Below are positions 1 through 6,100 of a stretch of DNA of 15,370 nt, in pieces. Within the stretch, counting starts at the first letter, position 1, and each line of letters starts with the position of its first letter. The translations under genes and the position numbers were made by a program. The notes below the pieces were generated by a model. That model saw only the letters and a program-made list of their open reading frames with translations, ran no database searches and was not told where the DNA came from. The stretch is from Caldisericales bacterium (lineage in GTDB: Bacteria > Caldisericota > Caldisericia > Caldisericales > Caldisericaceae), in the NCBI GenBank assembly GCA_015485995.1, contig WFSP01000007.1, forward strand, positions 1 through 15,370, written 5' to 3'.

Positions 1-2373
1 CATTCAAAAGCACAATTGCTCAAGGAAAAAGCACAAAACAACAAACAAAAAATAGCAGATTTGCAAAACAGATTTGCAAGTTTGGAAAAACTTATTTTAC
101 AGAGTGAGCGAGAAAAACAAAACCTGTCAAACATAATAGATAGGGAAAAAGAAATTCGCGAAAGGTATACAGAATTTTTAGAAAATCAAAGAACACTTAA
201 CGAGCTTCTGGAGAAACAAAGTATTGTAGAAAAGTTACAGAGAAAAAAAGAAAGAATTCTCTCGGAAATTAAAATAGAACAAGAAGGGTTAAAAAACAAG
301 GCAGAGAATTTAGAAATCAGGATTAGCAACAATGAGAAAACAATGTCTGAAAACAAAATAAAAATTAACAAAATTAACGAAACACTCAAAAATTTATTAG
401 AACAAAAAACGGGGAAAGAAAAAAAAGAACGCAGTGCCTCAGATAAAGTAGACAAATTAAAGAAAAATACCTCAAAGCTCAGGGAAAAATTTACTAAAAA
501 AAACAGCCTCATTTCAGAAAAAGAAAAAATTCTTTCAGGCGCAAAGGGGAGAAAAGAATCAACATTGAAGCAACTAAAAATATTGAAAACAAAACTGGAA
601 AAACTCCTTGATAAAAAATCAAAATATGAGCAGTACCCTTCAGTAAAAACCTTGAAAGCCGATACGGAAAACCTGAAAAATAAAGAAAACATCCTGAGAA
701 AAGACCTTGAAACTGCAAAAGAAGAAAAAAATAAGACAGAAAAAGATTTGCAGTATTTCAAAGAAAACATTAAAGAAATAACTGAAAAAGACGCATTAAT
801 CAATGAAGGCACGGCAGTATGCCCTTTGTGCGGCTCCCCACTTACAAAAGAGCATAGAGATAAAATAAAGCTGGGATACAAGAGCGAGAGAGAAGAATTG
901 GAAAAGAAAATTTCCAGCGCTTCCGAGCATTTGAATAGTTTAAAAGGGGAAATGCAAGAAATCACAAAACTATTAAAAAAGAATGCGGATGATATACAAG
1001 AAAAAGAAAAGCTGCTCTCCCGAAGTATCAGCGCAGAAACCACTTTACAGGAATTAAACAACCAAATTAAAGAAGCCCAAACTGACGTTCAACTTATCGA
1101 AAACCTTTTAAAAAAGGAATTTATCACTAAAGAGGAGGAAAGAGCACTTTCAGAAATAGAAAAAAAATTAATTTCGTTAAAAGACATAAACGAAGATATA
1201 CTAAAAGAAGAAGAGAGAAAATTTGAAACAGAAGAAAGCGTACTTAGAGCAATAACAAAAGAACTGCAGCTAACAGAAAATAAAATTATAAAAAGCAGCG
1301 AGGAAATAAACGCCCTAAATATACAAAATGAGAAGCTCAAACAGGAAACTTCTGCCCTAAAAAACGAGCTTTCAAATATTGAAAAAAAGATAAACGATCC
1401 TGATTTTCAGAGAGAAAAAAGGGGAAAAACTGAGCAGCTTGAAAGGGAAATAAAGAATGCCGGCTTTGAGGAAACTGCACTAAAAAGATGCAAAGAAAAA
1501 AATAAGGAGCTTCTGCAATTTGGCGAACTTTACAGAACACTTAACGAGGCAAAAGTCAAACTAAAAAGTATTGAGAAATCTCTGGAGCAACGACTAAAGG
1601 AAGAAAAAGAAATAAAAGAAATCTTAAAGAAGGAAAAAGAAAACAGAGATACTCTTACAAAAGAATTAACAGCATTTAGCGGCATAGAAAATGAATTGGA
1701 ACAGATAAGCGGAAAATTCAAAAACATTTCCGAAGAATTTAGCGAGGCAATTCGTAAAAAAGCAATTTTTGAAGAAAAGCTCCGATCCTTACAGGAGAAA
1801 AAAGAAAAATTAAAAACCCTTTCCGCGCAGATTACCGAGAAAGATTATAAAAAGAAGATTCTTGTGGTTTGCAGGGATATGTTCGGAAGGGACGGCATCC
1901 AGATTTCTATTATAAGAGATGCACTTCCTGAGATTGAGAATATTGCGAACGAGATGCTTGGCAGAATGACAAACAATAGAATGAATTTAAAATTTGACAC
2001 GGTAAAACAACTAAAGAGCAGGGATAAAACAGTAAATACTCTGGATATAAGTGTATTTGACAATGGACAAAAGAGGCGCTACGAACTTTTCAGCGGAGGA
2101 GAACGCTTCAGAATAAACCTTGCTATAAGAATTGCCATATCAATGTACCTTTCGGAGCTAAACGGCAAGCCGCTTGAAATGCTCGTGATAGACGAGGGAT
2201 TTGGAAGTCAGGATGAAAACGGAAAAATGAGAGTATTAGAAGAAATAAATTCTTTTAAAGACAAATTTAGAAAAATTATCGTGATCACACACATCCCTGA
2301 AATAAAAGAAAATTTTCCGTATGAAATACGCATTGTAAAAAACGAGAGAGGTTCCCATATTTCAATCATCTGA
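1..2373 (+). CDS. sbcC: SbcC/Rad50-type DNA repair ATPase, 5' end cut off by the window
   Basis: ATPase subunit of the SbcCD (Rad50-Mre11) nuclease, which processes DNA ends and hairpins in the cytoplasm. The frame is open to base 1, so the 790 visible residues are the C-terminal part; a TTG at 16 is internal, not the start. Seen (numbering from the first codon): lysine/glutamate-rich coiled coil to about 270; the zinc-hook motif CPLC at 274-277 (bases 820-831), which dimerises two molecules through Zn; a second long coiled coil; then the C-terminal ATPase lobe with signature FSGGE at 697-701, Walker B aspartate/glutamate at 731-732 with the D-loop GSQDE behind it, and the switch histidine at 764 (VITHIPE). 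The Walker A lobe, normally in the first ~50 residues, is missing only because of the window edge. The partner nuclease sbcD is often directly upstream and cannot be seen here. No clear terminator separates it from the next gene. Confidence 0.93.
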   Translation, partial: HSKAQLLKEKAQNNKQKIADLQNRFASLEKLILQSEREKQNLSNIIDREKEIRERYTEFLENQRTLNELLEKQSIVEKLQRKKERILSEIKIEQEGLKNKAENLEIRISNNEKTMSENKIKINKINETLKNLLEQKTGKEKKERSASDKVDKLKKNTSKLREKFTKKNSLISEKEKILSGAKGRKESTLKQLKILKTKLEKLLDKKSKYEQYPSVKTLKADTENLKNKENILRKDLETAKEEKNKTEKDLQYFKENIKEITEKDALINEGTAVCPLCGSPLTKEHRDKIKLGYKSEREELEKKISSASEHLNSLKGEMQEITKLLKKNADDIQEKEKLLSRSISAETTLQELNNQIKEAQTDVQLIENLLKKEFITKEEERALSEIEKKLISLKDINEDILKEEERKFETEESVLRAITKELQLTENKIIKSSEEINALNIQNEKLKQETSALKNELSNIEKKINDPDFQREKRGKTEQLEREIKNAGFEETALKRCKEKNKELLQFGELYRTLNEAKVKLKSIEKSLEQRLKEEKEIKEILKKEKENRDTLTKELTAFSGIENELEQISGKFKNISEEFSEAIRKKAIFEEKLRSLQEKKEKLKTLSAQITEKDYKKKILVVCRDMFGRDGIQISIIRDALPEIENIANEMLGRMTNNRMNLKFDTVKQLKSRDKTVNTLDISVFDNGQKRRYELFSGGERFRINLAIRIAISMYLSELNGKPLEMLVIDEGFGSQDENGKMRVLEEINSFKDKFRKIIVITHIPEIKENFPYEIRIVKNERGSHISII

Positions 2374-2376
2374 GTG

Positions 2377-2405
2377 TTTTAAATTCACAGGCGTTGTATT
2401 ATAAT
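2377..2405 (+). promoter_or_regulatory. Candidate promoter of the metal-transport operon
   Basis: A perfect -10 hexamer TATAAT lies at 2400-2405. The best-placed -35 (TTTTAA, 2377-2382, 17-base spacer) is poor, matching the consensus at three positions. Transcription would start near 2412, only about two bases before the ATG at 2414, giving an essentially leaderless mRNA. I see no convincing Zur, Fur or MntR operator around it. Read-through from sbcC is an alternative. Confidence 0.45.
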
Positions 2406-2413
2406 TAAATGTT

Positions 2414-3274
2414 ATGAAAAAAGTAATAATTATCTTAACTATATTTTTGCTTATCTTTTCAACAGGATGCTCCGTACAGAAAAAAACGGAGAAAATAAAA
2501 GTTGGCACAACAATATTTCCATTGTACGACTTCGTGAGAAATATCGGCGGAAATTTTATCGAGCCCGTTTTAATTGTCCAGCCCGGAGAAAGTCCACATA
2601 CATTTTCACCAACAATTGAGGATTTAAAAAAACTCGCGGGAGCAAAAGTAATTTTTGTAAACGGATTTGGATTAGATGAATGGGTAGAAAAAGTTGCAAG
2701 AAGCGTAAACATAAAAACAGAGGTAAACGTAAATGAAAATCTCAAAAAAATAGTGGAAGAGCACAATGGAAACCCACATCTCTGGCTAAATCCCAAATAT
2801 GCAGTAGAAGAATGTAAAGTAATTGCGGATACTCTCTCTAAAATCGACCCCTCACACAGCGGTTACTACAGAAAAAACTACGAAGAATACACAAACAAGA
2901 TTCTAAAAACAGCAGAAAACCTCAAAAAAGAAGTCGACAAATTAAAAAATAAAAATTTCATTGCTTTCCACCCTGCCTATACCTATTTTGCGGAATATTT
3001 CGGTATGAACGAAGTTGCTGTAATTGAAAAAGTACCCGGGCAAAAACCTACCCCGAAAGAGCTTATTTCTATTGAAAACCTTATAAAAAGTAAAAAAGTA
3101 AATGTTCTTTTCAAGGAACCGCAGCTATCTTCCGATATAGTAAACGCAATAAAGGAAGATACGGGAATAAAAGTAGAAACGTTGGATCCACTGGGCGGTA
3201 CAAAAGGGCGCAGCAGCTACATAAAGCTTATTATATATGATGTAGAAACAATGAAGCAGGCACTAAATGAATAA
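2414..3274 (+). CDS. znuA: ZnuA-like metal ABC transporter substrate-binding lipoprotein
   Basis: Extracytoplasmic metal-capturing subunit (cluster A-I/SBP_bac_9 family) of a Zn/Mn/Fe ABC importer. The 286-residue protein begins with a lipoprotein signal: MKK, a hydrophobic run, then a somewhat atypical lipobox STGC with the lipidated Cys at 19. Expected ligands are visible: His62 (in PHTFSP), His122 (PHLWLNP), His186 (AFHPAY) and Asp259 (LDPLGG). A histidine at the third position is usual for zinc-type ZnuA, whereas manganese-type PsaA/MntC proteins have glutamate, so zinc is favoured. The flexible loop before His122 is short and has only one extra His, unlike the long His-rich loop of many ZnuAs. 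There is no Shine-Dalgarno before the ATG, in contrast to most other genes here. It overlaps the ATPase gene by 8 bases. Family assignment is firm; the metal is inferred and iron or manganese remains possible. Confidence 0.9.
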   Translation: MKKVIIILTIFLLIFSTGCSVQKKTEKIKVGTTIFPLYDFVRNIGGNFIEPVLIVQPGESPHTFSPTIEDLKKLAGAKVIFVNGFGLDEWVEKVARSVNIKTEVNVNENLKKIVEEHNGNPHLWLNPKYAVEECKVIADTLSKIDPSHSGYYRKNYEEYTNKILKTAENLKKEVDKLKNKNFIAFHPAYTYFAEYFGMNEVAVIEKVPGQKPTPKELISIENLIKSKKVNVLFKEPQLSSDIVNAIKEDTGIKVETLDPLGGTKGRSSYIKLIIYDVETMKQALNE

Positions 3275-4055
3275 CAAAACAATTCTGTCAGTAAAACATC
3301 TTACTGTAAAATATGGCAACACTACTGCTATTTATGATATTTCATTCGAACTGAAACGAGGAGCTCTCGTTATGGTTATAGGCCCAAACGGGGCAGGTAA
3401 ATCCACGCTGATAAAAGCCACTTTAAACCTTGTGCCTCATAACGGGGAGGTAAAGTTATTCGAAAAACCTATAACACAATTGACAAGAACAGAACACCTC
3501 AAAATCGGGTACGTGCCTCAAAGATTTAACTTTTCAAAAAACCTACCCATAACGGTACAAGAAATATTAGAACTTTCCCTGGCAAAAACACCGCTTTCAC
3601 AGGCTGAAAGGGAAAGACGAATAGAAACATTTTTAAAAATGGCGCATCTTGCAAAGATGAGAAATGAGCTGATTGGAAATCTTTCGGGAGGACAAATGCA
3701 GAGAGTTCTAATTGCAAGGGCACTTACATTTCTTCCGGAAATTATTTTTATGGATGAACCGCTTGCGGGAATAGACATCGCAGGAGAAAAAACATTCTAT
3801 GAATTTATGGATACAATCCATACACGCTACAAAATTACAATCATTCTTGTTTCACACGACGTTACAGTAGTTGATAAGTTTGCCGATACAGTGCTTTGTT
3901 TAAACAAACGCCTCGTATGCGGAGGAAACCCACGAGATGTGCTAAGTGAGCAAAATCTAAAAAAACTCTATGGACATGATACGGGAACGTTCAGGCATAA
4001 ACCCTGCCCTACAAACGGGCCCTGTGAGCTTTACAAAGAACAGGAGGTAAAATAG
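3267..4055 (+). CDS. znuC: ZnuC-like metal ABC transporter ATP-binding protein
   Basis: Cytoplasmic ATPase that powers the metal importer with the preceding binding protein and following permease. The 262 residues have the full ABC set: Walker A GPNGAGKST at 39-47, Q-loop Gln85 (YVPQR), signature LSGGQ at 139-143, Walker B IIFMDEP at 159-165 and switch histidine His197 (VSHD). The ATG lies inside the end of the binding-protein gene (8-base overlap), with a weak AGCAGG ribosome site 6 bases upstream, so translational coupling is likely. The C-terminal tail (about 235-262) contains His237, His244, Cys247 and Cys253 (motif CPTNGPC), a possible small metal-sensing tail, though this is inference. 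The stop TAG shares its G with the GTG start of the permease. Length is normal for the family. Confidence 0.93.
   Translation: MNNKTILSVKHLTVKYGNTTAIYDISFELKRGALVMVIGPNGAGKSTLIKATLNLVPHNGEVKLFEKPITQLTRTEHLKIGYVPQRFNFSKNLPITVQEILELSLAKTPLSQAERERRIETFLKMAHLAKMRNELIGNLSGGQMQRVLIARALTFLPEIIFMDEPLAGIDIAGEKTFYEFMDTIHTRYKITIILVSHDVTVVDKFADTVLCLNKRLVCGGNPRDVLSEQNLKKLYGHDTGTFRHKPCPTNGPCELYKEQEVK
4042..4048 (+). promoter_or_regulatory. Ribosome binding site fixing a GTG start
   Basis: AGGAGGT sits 6 bases before the GTG at 4055 and still inside the end of the ATPase gene. This strong site supports GTG as the permease start, with a one-base stop/start overlap (TAGTG). Confidence 0.85.
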
Positions 4056-4840
4056 TGCCGCTGTTCCTTCAACGTGCACTAATTACAGGCATTCTATCGG
4101 CACTGCTTTGTGCCTCAATCGGCGTATTTGTTGTAACGCGCAAGATGTCATTTTTCGCAAATGCGGTTGCACACTCTTCGCTCACAGGTATTGCAATCGG
4201 TTACTTATTCAACATAAGCCCGTTTGGCAGTGCAATTGCCTTTGGGGCATTCGTTGGGCTTAGCATAGGGTACTTATACAGAAAATCAACTCTGTTCATC
4301 GATACTGTAATTGGAATTTTCCTTCCTTCTTCAATGGCATTAGGTGTTGTGCTCATCGGATTTGTTCACGGGTACAAACCAGACCTTTTGAGCTATTTAT
4401 TCGGAGACATACTCGCAGTTTCAATGGCAGATATGTACCTTACACTTCTGTTGTCTGTTGTGGCACTTCTCTTTATCACAATTCTATTCCATGAAATCGT
4501 TGCCATATCGCTCGATGAAGATTGGGCAAAAGTAAAAGGGATTCCAGTAAAAACAATTGATTATATGTTTTTCGTAATACTTGCTTTAATTATAGTTATA
4601 AGCACAAAAACTGTCGGGATTATCCTGGTATCTGCACTTGTAATCATACCTCCGGCAGCTGCAATGAACGTAGCACGCAGCTTTAAAACCACAATGATTT
4701 ATTCCGTTGTTTTCGGCATAGCAAGCACTATATTGGGCATTTTATTTTCTTACTTGCTGAATATATCCACGGGCCCTACCATTGTACTCACAGCATTTAT
4801 TATATTTTTAATTACAATTTTAATAAGGAGGCACAGATGA
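4055..4840 (+). CDS. znuB: ZnuB-like metal ABC transporter permease (ABC-3 family)
   Basis: Inner-membrane channel of the metal importer, expected to form a homodimer. The 261-residue protein is almost entirely hydrophobic, with roughly eight to nine membrane segments (for example about 8-28, 84-105, 125-148, 167-188, 213-233 and 237-257). Family-typical pieces are visible: the early segment FANAVAHSSLTGIAIGY and the late KTVGIILVSALVIIPPAAA stretch, with the AALLV/IPAA-like loop usual in ABC-3 permeases. The start is GTG, chosen because of the AGGAGGT six bases upstream. The gene ends in ATGA, so its stop overlaps the ATG of the FAH-family gene by 4 bases, and that gene's AAGGAGG (4825-4831) lies inside the permease. 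Substrate cannot be read from the permease alone. Confidence 0.92.
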   Translation: MPLFLQRALITGILSALLCASIGVFVVTRKMSFFANAVAHSSLTGIAIGYLFNISPFGSAIAFGAFVGLSIGYLYRKSTLFIDTVIGIFLPSSMALGVVLIGFVHGYKPDLLSYLFGDILAVSMADMYLTLLLSVVALLFITILFHEIVAISLDEDWAKVKGIPVKTIDYMFFVILALIIVISTKTVGIILVSALVIIPPAAAMNVARSFKTTMIYSVVFGIASTILGILFSYLLNISTGPTIVLTAFIIFLITILIRRHR

Positions 4841-5721
4841 AAATCGTAACTTTTAGAGAAGGCCATATCGAGAAGGTTGGCATTATGGATGGGGAAAAAC
4901 TTATTGACGTACAGCTTATTTCAGACGTTTTAAGCGATGCAATCAAAGACAAAGAATTTCCCGTTGTTTACAGTATGACAGAATTTATTTCTCAATGGAA
5001 AGAAATTAAGTCAATGTTAAAATTGGCAAAGAAAACATTTGGAAAAGAATTTTACAAGTTATTCACGGTGAAAAAAGCAAAGATTGGAGCTCCTGTTTCA
5101 AGAGAAAGCAAGATTATTTGCCTTGGAAAAAATTACTCGGCCCACGCAAAAGAAACAGGTTCGGATATCCCGAAAGAACCAATAATCTTTGGGAAATTTG
5201 CAGACTGCGCAATCGCAAATAATGAAAAAATAAAATATCCCTCATTTGCAACACGTGTTGACCCGGAGATAGAGCTTGCAGTAGTAATAGGCAAAGTCTG
5301 CAAAAACGTAAAGGTGAGTGAGGCAATGGAGTGCGTATTCGGATACACAATTGCAAATGACGTAACAGAAAGAAATCTTGAATATAAAGATGCGAAAGAG
5401 GGGCATCCGTGGTTCCGCTCCAAAAATTTTGACACTGCAATGCCTATTGGCCCTCACATCGTAACGAAAGACGAAATCAAGAACCCGCAAAATCTGAAAA
5501 TCAAGCTTTCCGTAAACGGAAAGACAAGGCAGCAAGGTAGCACAAAAGATATGATTTTCAAAATTAACTACCTTATTTCCTATATAAGCAAATACTTTAC
5601 TATGTATCCTGGGGATATTATTTCCACAGGTACAGTTGCAGGCATTGCTCCAATAAAAAAAGGCGATAAAATAGTATGCGAGATCGAAAAAATCGGAAAA
5701 CTTGAAAATAACGTTTCTTGA
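4837..5721 (+). CDS. Fumarylacetoacetate hydrolase (FAH) family protein
   Basis: A divalent-metal (Mg/Mn) dependent enzyme of the FAH superfamily, whose members cleave C-C bonds in acylpyruvates, decarboxylate oxaloacetate or hydrate/isomerise catechol-pathway acids. The 294 residues consist of a small N-terminal domain (about 1-85) and the catalytic mixed beta-roll domain. Visible motifs: GKNYSAHAKE (98-106) with the catalytic pair His103/Glu106; metal ligands Glu144 and Glu146 (DPEIELAVVIG) and Asp175 (TIANDVTERN); Lys195 in WFRSKNFD; and the family's C-terminal signature PGDIISTGTVAGI (258-270). No aromatic-degradation genes are nearby, so acylpyruvase or oxaloacetate decarboxylase activity is more likely than fumarylacetoacetate hydrolysis, but the substrate is unknown. 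It is coupled to the permease by an ATGA overlap with AAGGAGG 5 bases before the ATG. Its place between a metal importer and a ferritin-like gene is unexplained. Confidence 0.9.
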   Translation: MKIVTFREGHIEKVGIMDGEKLIDVQLISDVLSDAIKDKEFPVVYSMTEFISQWKEIKSMLKLAKKTFGKEFYKLFTVKKAKIGAPVSRESKIICLGKNYSAHAKETGSDIPKEPIIFGKFADCAIANNEKIKYPSFATRVDPEIELAVVIGKVCKNVKVSEAMECVFGYTIANDVTERNLEYKDAKEGHPWFRSKNFDTAMPIGPHIVTKDEIKNPQNLKIKLSVNGKTRQQGSTKDMIFKINYLISYISKYFTMYPGDIISTGTVAGIAPIKKGDKIVCEIEKIGKLENNVS

Positions 5722-5730
5722 GAGGAGGTG
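5722..5730 (+). promoter_or_regulatory. Ribosome binding site deciding the EncFtn start
   Basis: GAGGAGGTG, nearly fully complementary to the 16S anti-Shine-Dalgarno end, lies 5 bases before the ATG at 5736. It rules out the in-frame TTG at 5718, which is upstream of this site and would put the ribosome site within the coding sequence. Confidence 0.88.
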
Positions 5731-5735
5731 AAAAA

Positions 5736-6023
5736 ATGGCAGGCAATTTGTATGAGAAAGATTTAGACGAGAAAGCAATGGATTTTCACAGGGCAATTTC
5801 TTCTCTTATGGAAGAGCTTGAAGCAGTTGACTATTACAATCAGAGAATAAACAAAACGAAAGATGAAGAACTGAGAAAGGTTTTAACACACAATAGAGAT
5901 GAAGAAAAAGAACATGCAGCGATGCTTATGGAATATTTGCGAAGGCACGATATCGCATTCGAAAAAGAACTCAAGGAATACTTATTTACAGAAGGGGATT
6001 TAACCGAGTTAGAGGAAGGATAA
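5736..6023 (+). CDS. Encapsulated-ferritin-like protein (EncFtn family), 95 aa, no shell gene beside it
   Basis: A short two-helix ferritin-like protein. EncFtn proteins build a ferroxidase site only on dimerisation (annular decamers) and oxidise Fe(II), normally inside an encapsulin nanocompartment that stores the mineral. Residues 16-37 (DFHRAISSLMEELEAVDYYNQR) are helix 1 and 52-70 (HNRDEEKEHAAM...) helix 2. By comparison with my recollection of Rhodospirillum rubrum EncFtn, its ligands Glu32, Glu62 and His65 correspond here to Glu27, Glu57 and His60; the neighbouring Trp38/Tyr39 are Tyr33/Tyr34; and the entry-site glutamates are retained as Glu26 and Glu29. The protein stops at YLFTEGDLTELEEG, without the tail and LTVGSLK-like cargo peptide of encapsulin cargo. 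It is the last gene of the metal-importer cluster, 14 bases after the FAH-family stop. No encapsulin gene is in the window. Family assignment is strong; whether it is encapsulated is open. Confidence 0.85.
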   Translation: MAGNLYEKDLDEKAMDFHRAISSLMEELEAVDYYNQRINKTKDEELRKVLTHNRDEEKEHAAMLMEYLRRHDIAFEKELKEYLFTEGDLTELEEG

Positions 6024-6031
6024 AATAGAAA

Positions 6032-6056
6032 AAGGCGAGGGTTGTTCCCTCGCCTT
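6032..6056 (-). terminator. Intrinsic terminator of surface gene 1
   Basis: A perfect 10-bp GC-rich stem (6032-6041 with 6047-6056) has a 5-base loop. Read on the - strand it is followed by TTTTTCTATTTT, a good U-tract; on the + strand no T run follows. It lies about 45 bases beyond the stop of the 992-aa gene. Confidence 0.82.
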
Positions 6057-6058
6057 CC

Positions 6059-6097
6059 AAAATGTCCGCTTGGTACCTGGTACCAGTAGGACATTTT
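6059..6097. terminator. Hairpin between convergent genes; copy 1 of the GGTACC inverted repeat
   Basis: A 9-bp outer stem (6059-6067 with 6089-6097) encloses an internal loop and the inner arms TGGTACC/GGTACCA (6071-6085). On the + strand the outer arm runs into ATTTTTGTTT, so it can terminate the metal operon. Its 32-base core (6063-6094) recurs exactly at 9189-9220, where no convergent gene exists, so it is more than a terminator for the + strand operon. Confidence 0.7.
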
Positions 6098-6100
6098 TGT

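Noticed and set aside
16..18. TTG at 16 as the sbcC start
   Set aside because: The frame is open upstream to base 1 and an SbcC starting there would lack the whole Walker A lobe, so the gene simply enters from outside.
186..1061. A long open frame on the - strand opposite sbcC (and shorter ones to 2063)
   Set aside because: The Lys/Glu-rich coiled-coil codons of sbcC read as Phe/Ser/Leu on the other strand and avoid stops. No ribosome site or recognisable domain.
2374..2413. ATTATAAT-type symmetry near the znuA promoter as a Zur/Fur operator
   Set aside because: The symmetry is only eight AT bases and is fully explained by the -10 hexamer; no longer inverted repeat matches known metal-regulator boxes.
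5718..5735. TTG at 5718 as the EncFtn start
   Set aside because: It precedes and includes the GAGGAGGTG ribosome site; the ATG at 5736 is at the right distance from that site.
5242..5796. A 184-codon - strand frame across the FAH and EncFtn genes
   Set aside because: It lies entirely opposite two well-supported + strand genes and spans their junction; its product shows no family motif.
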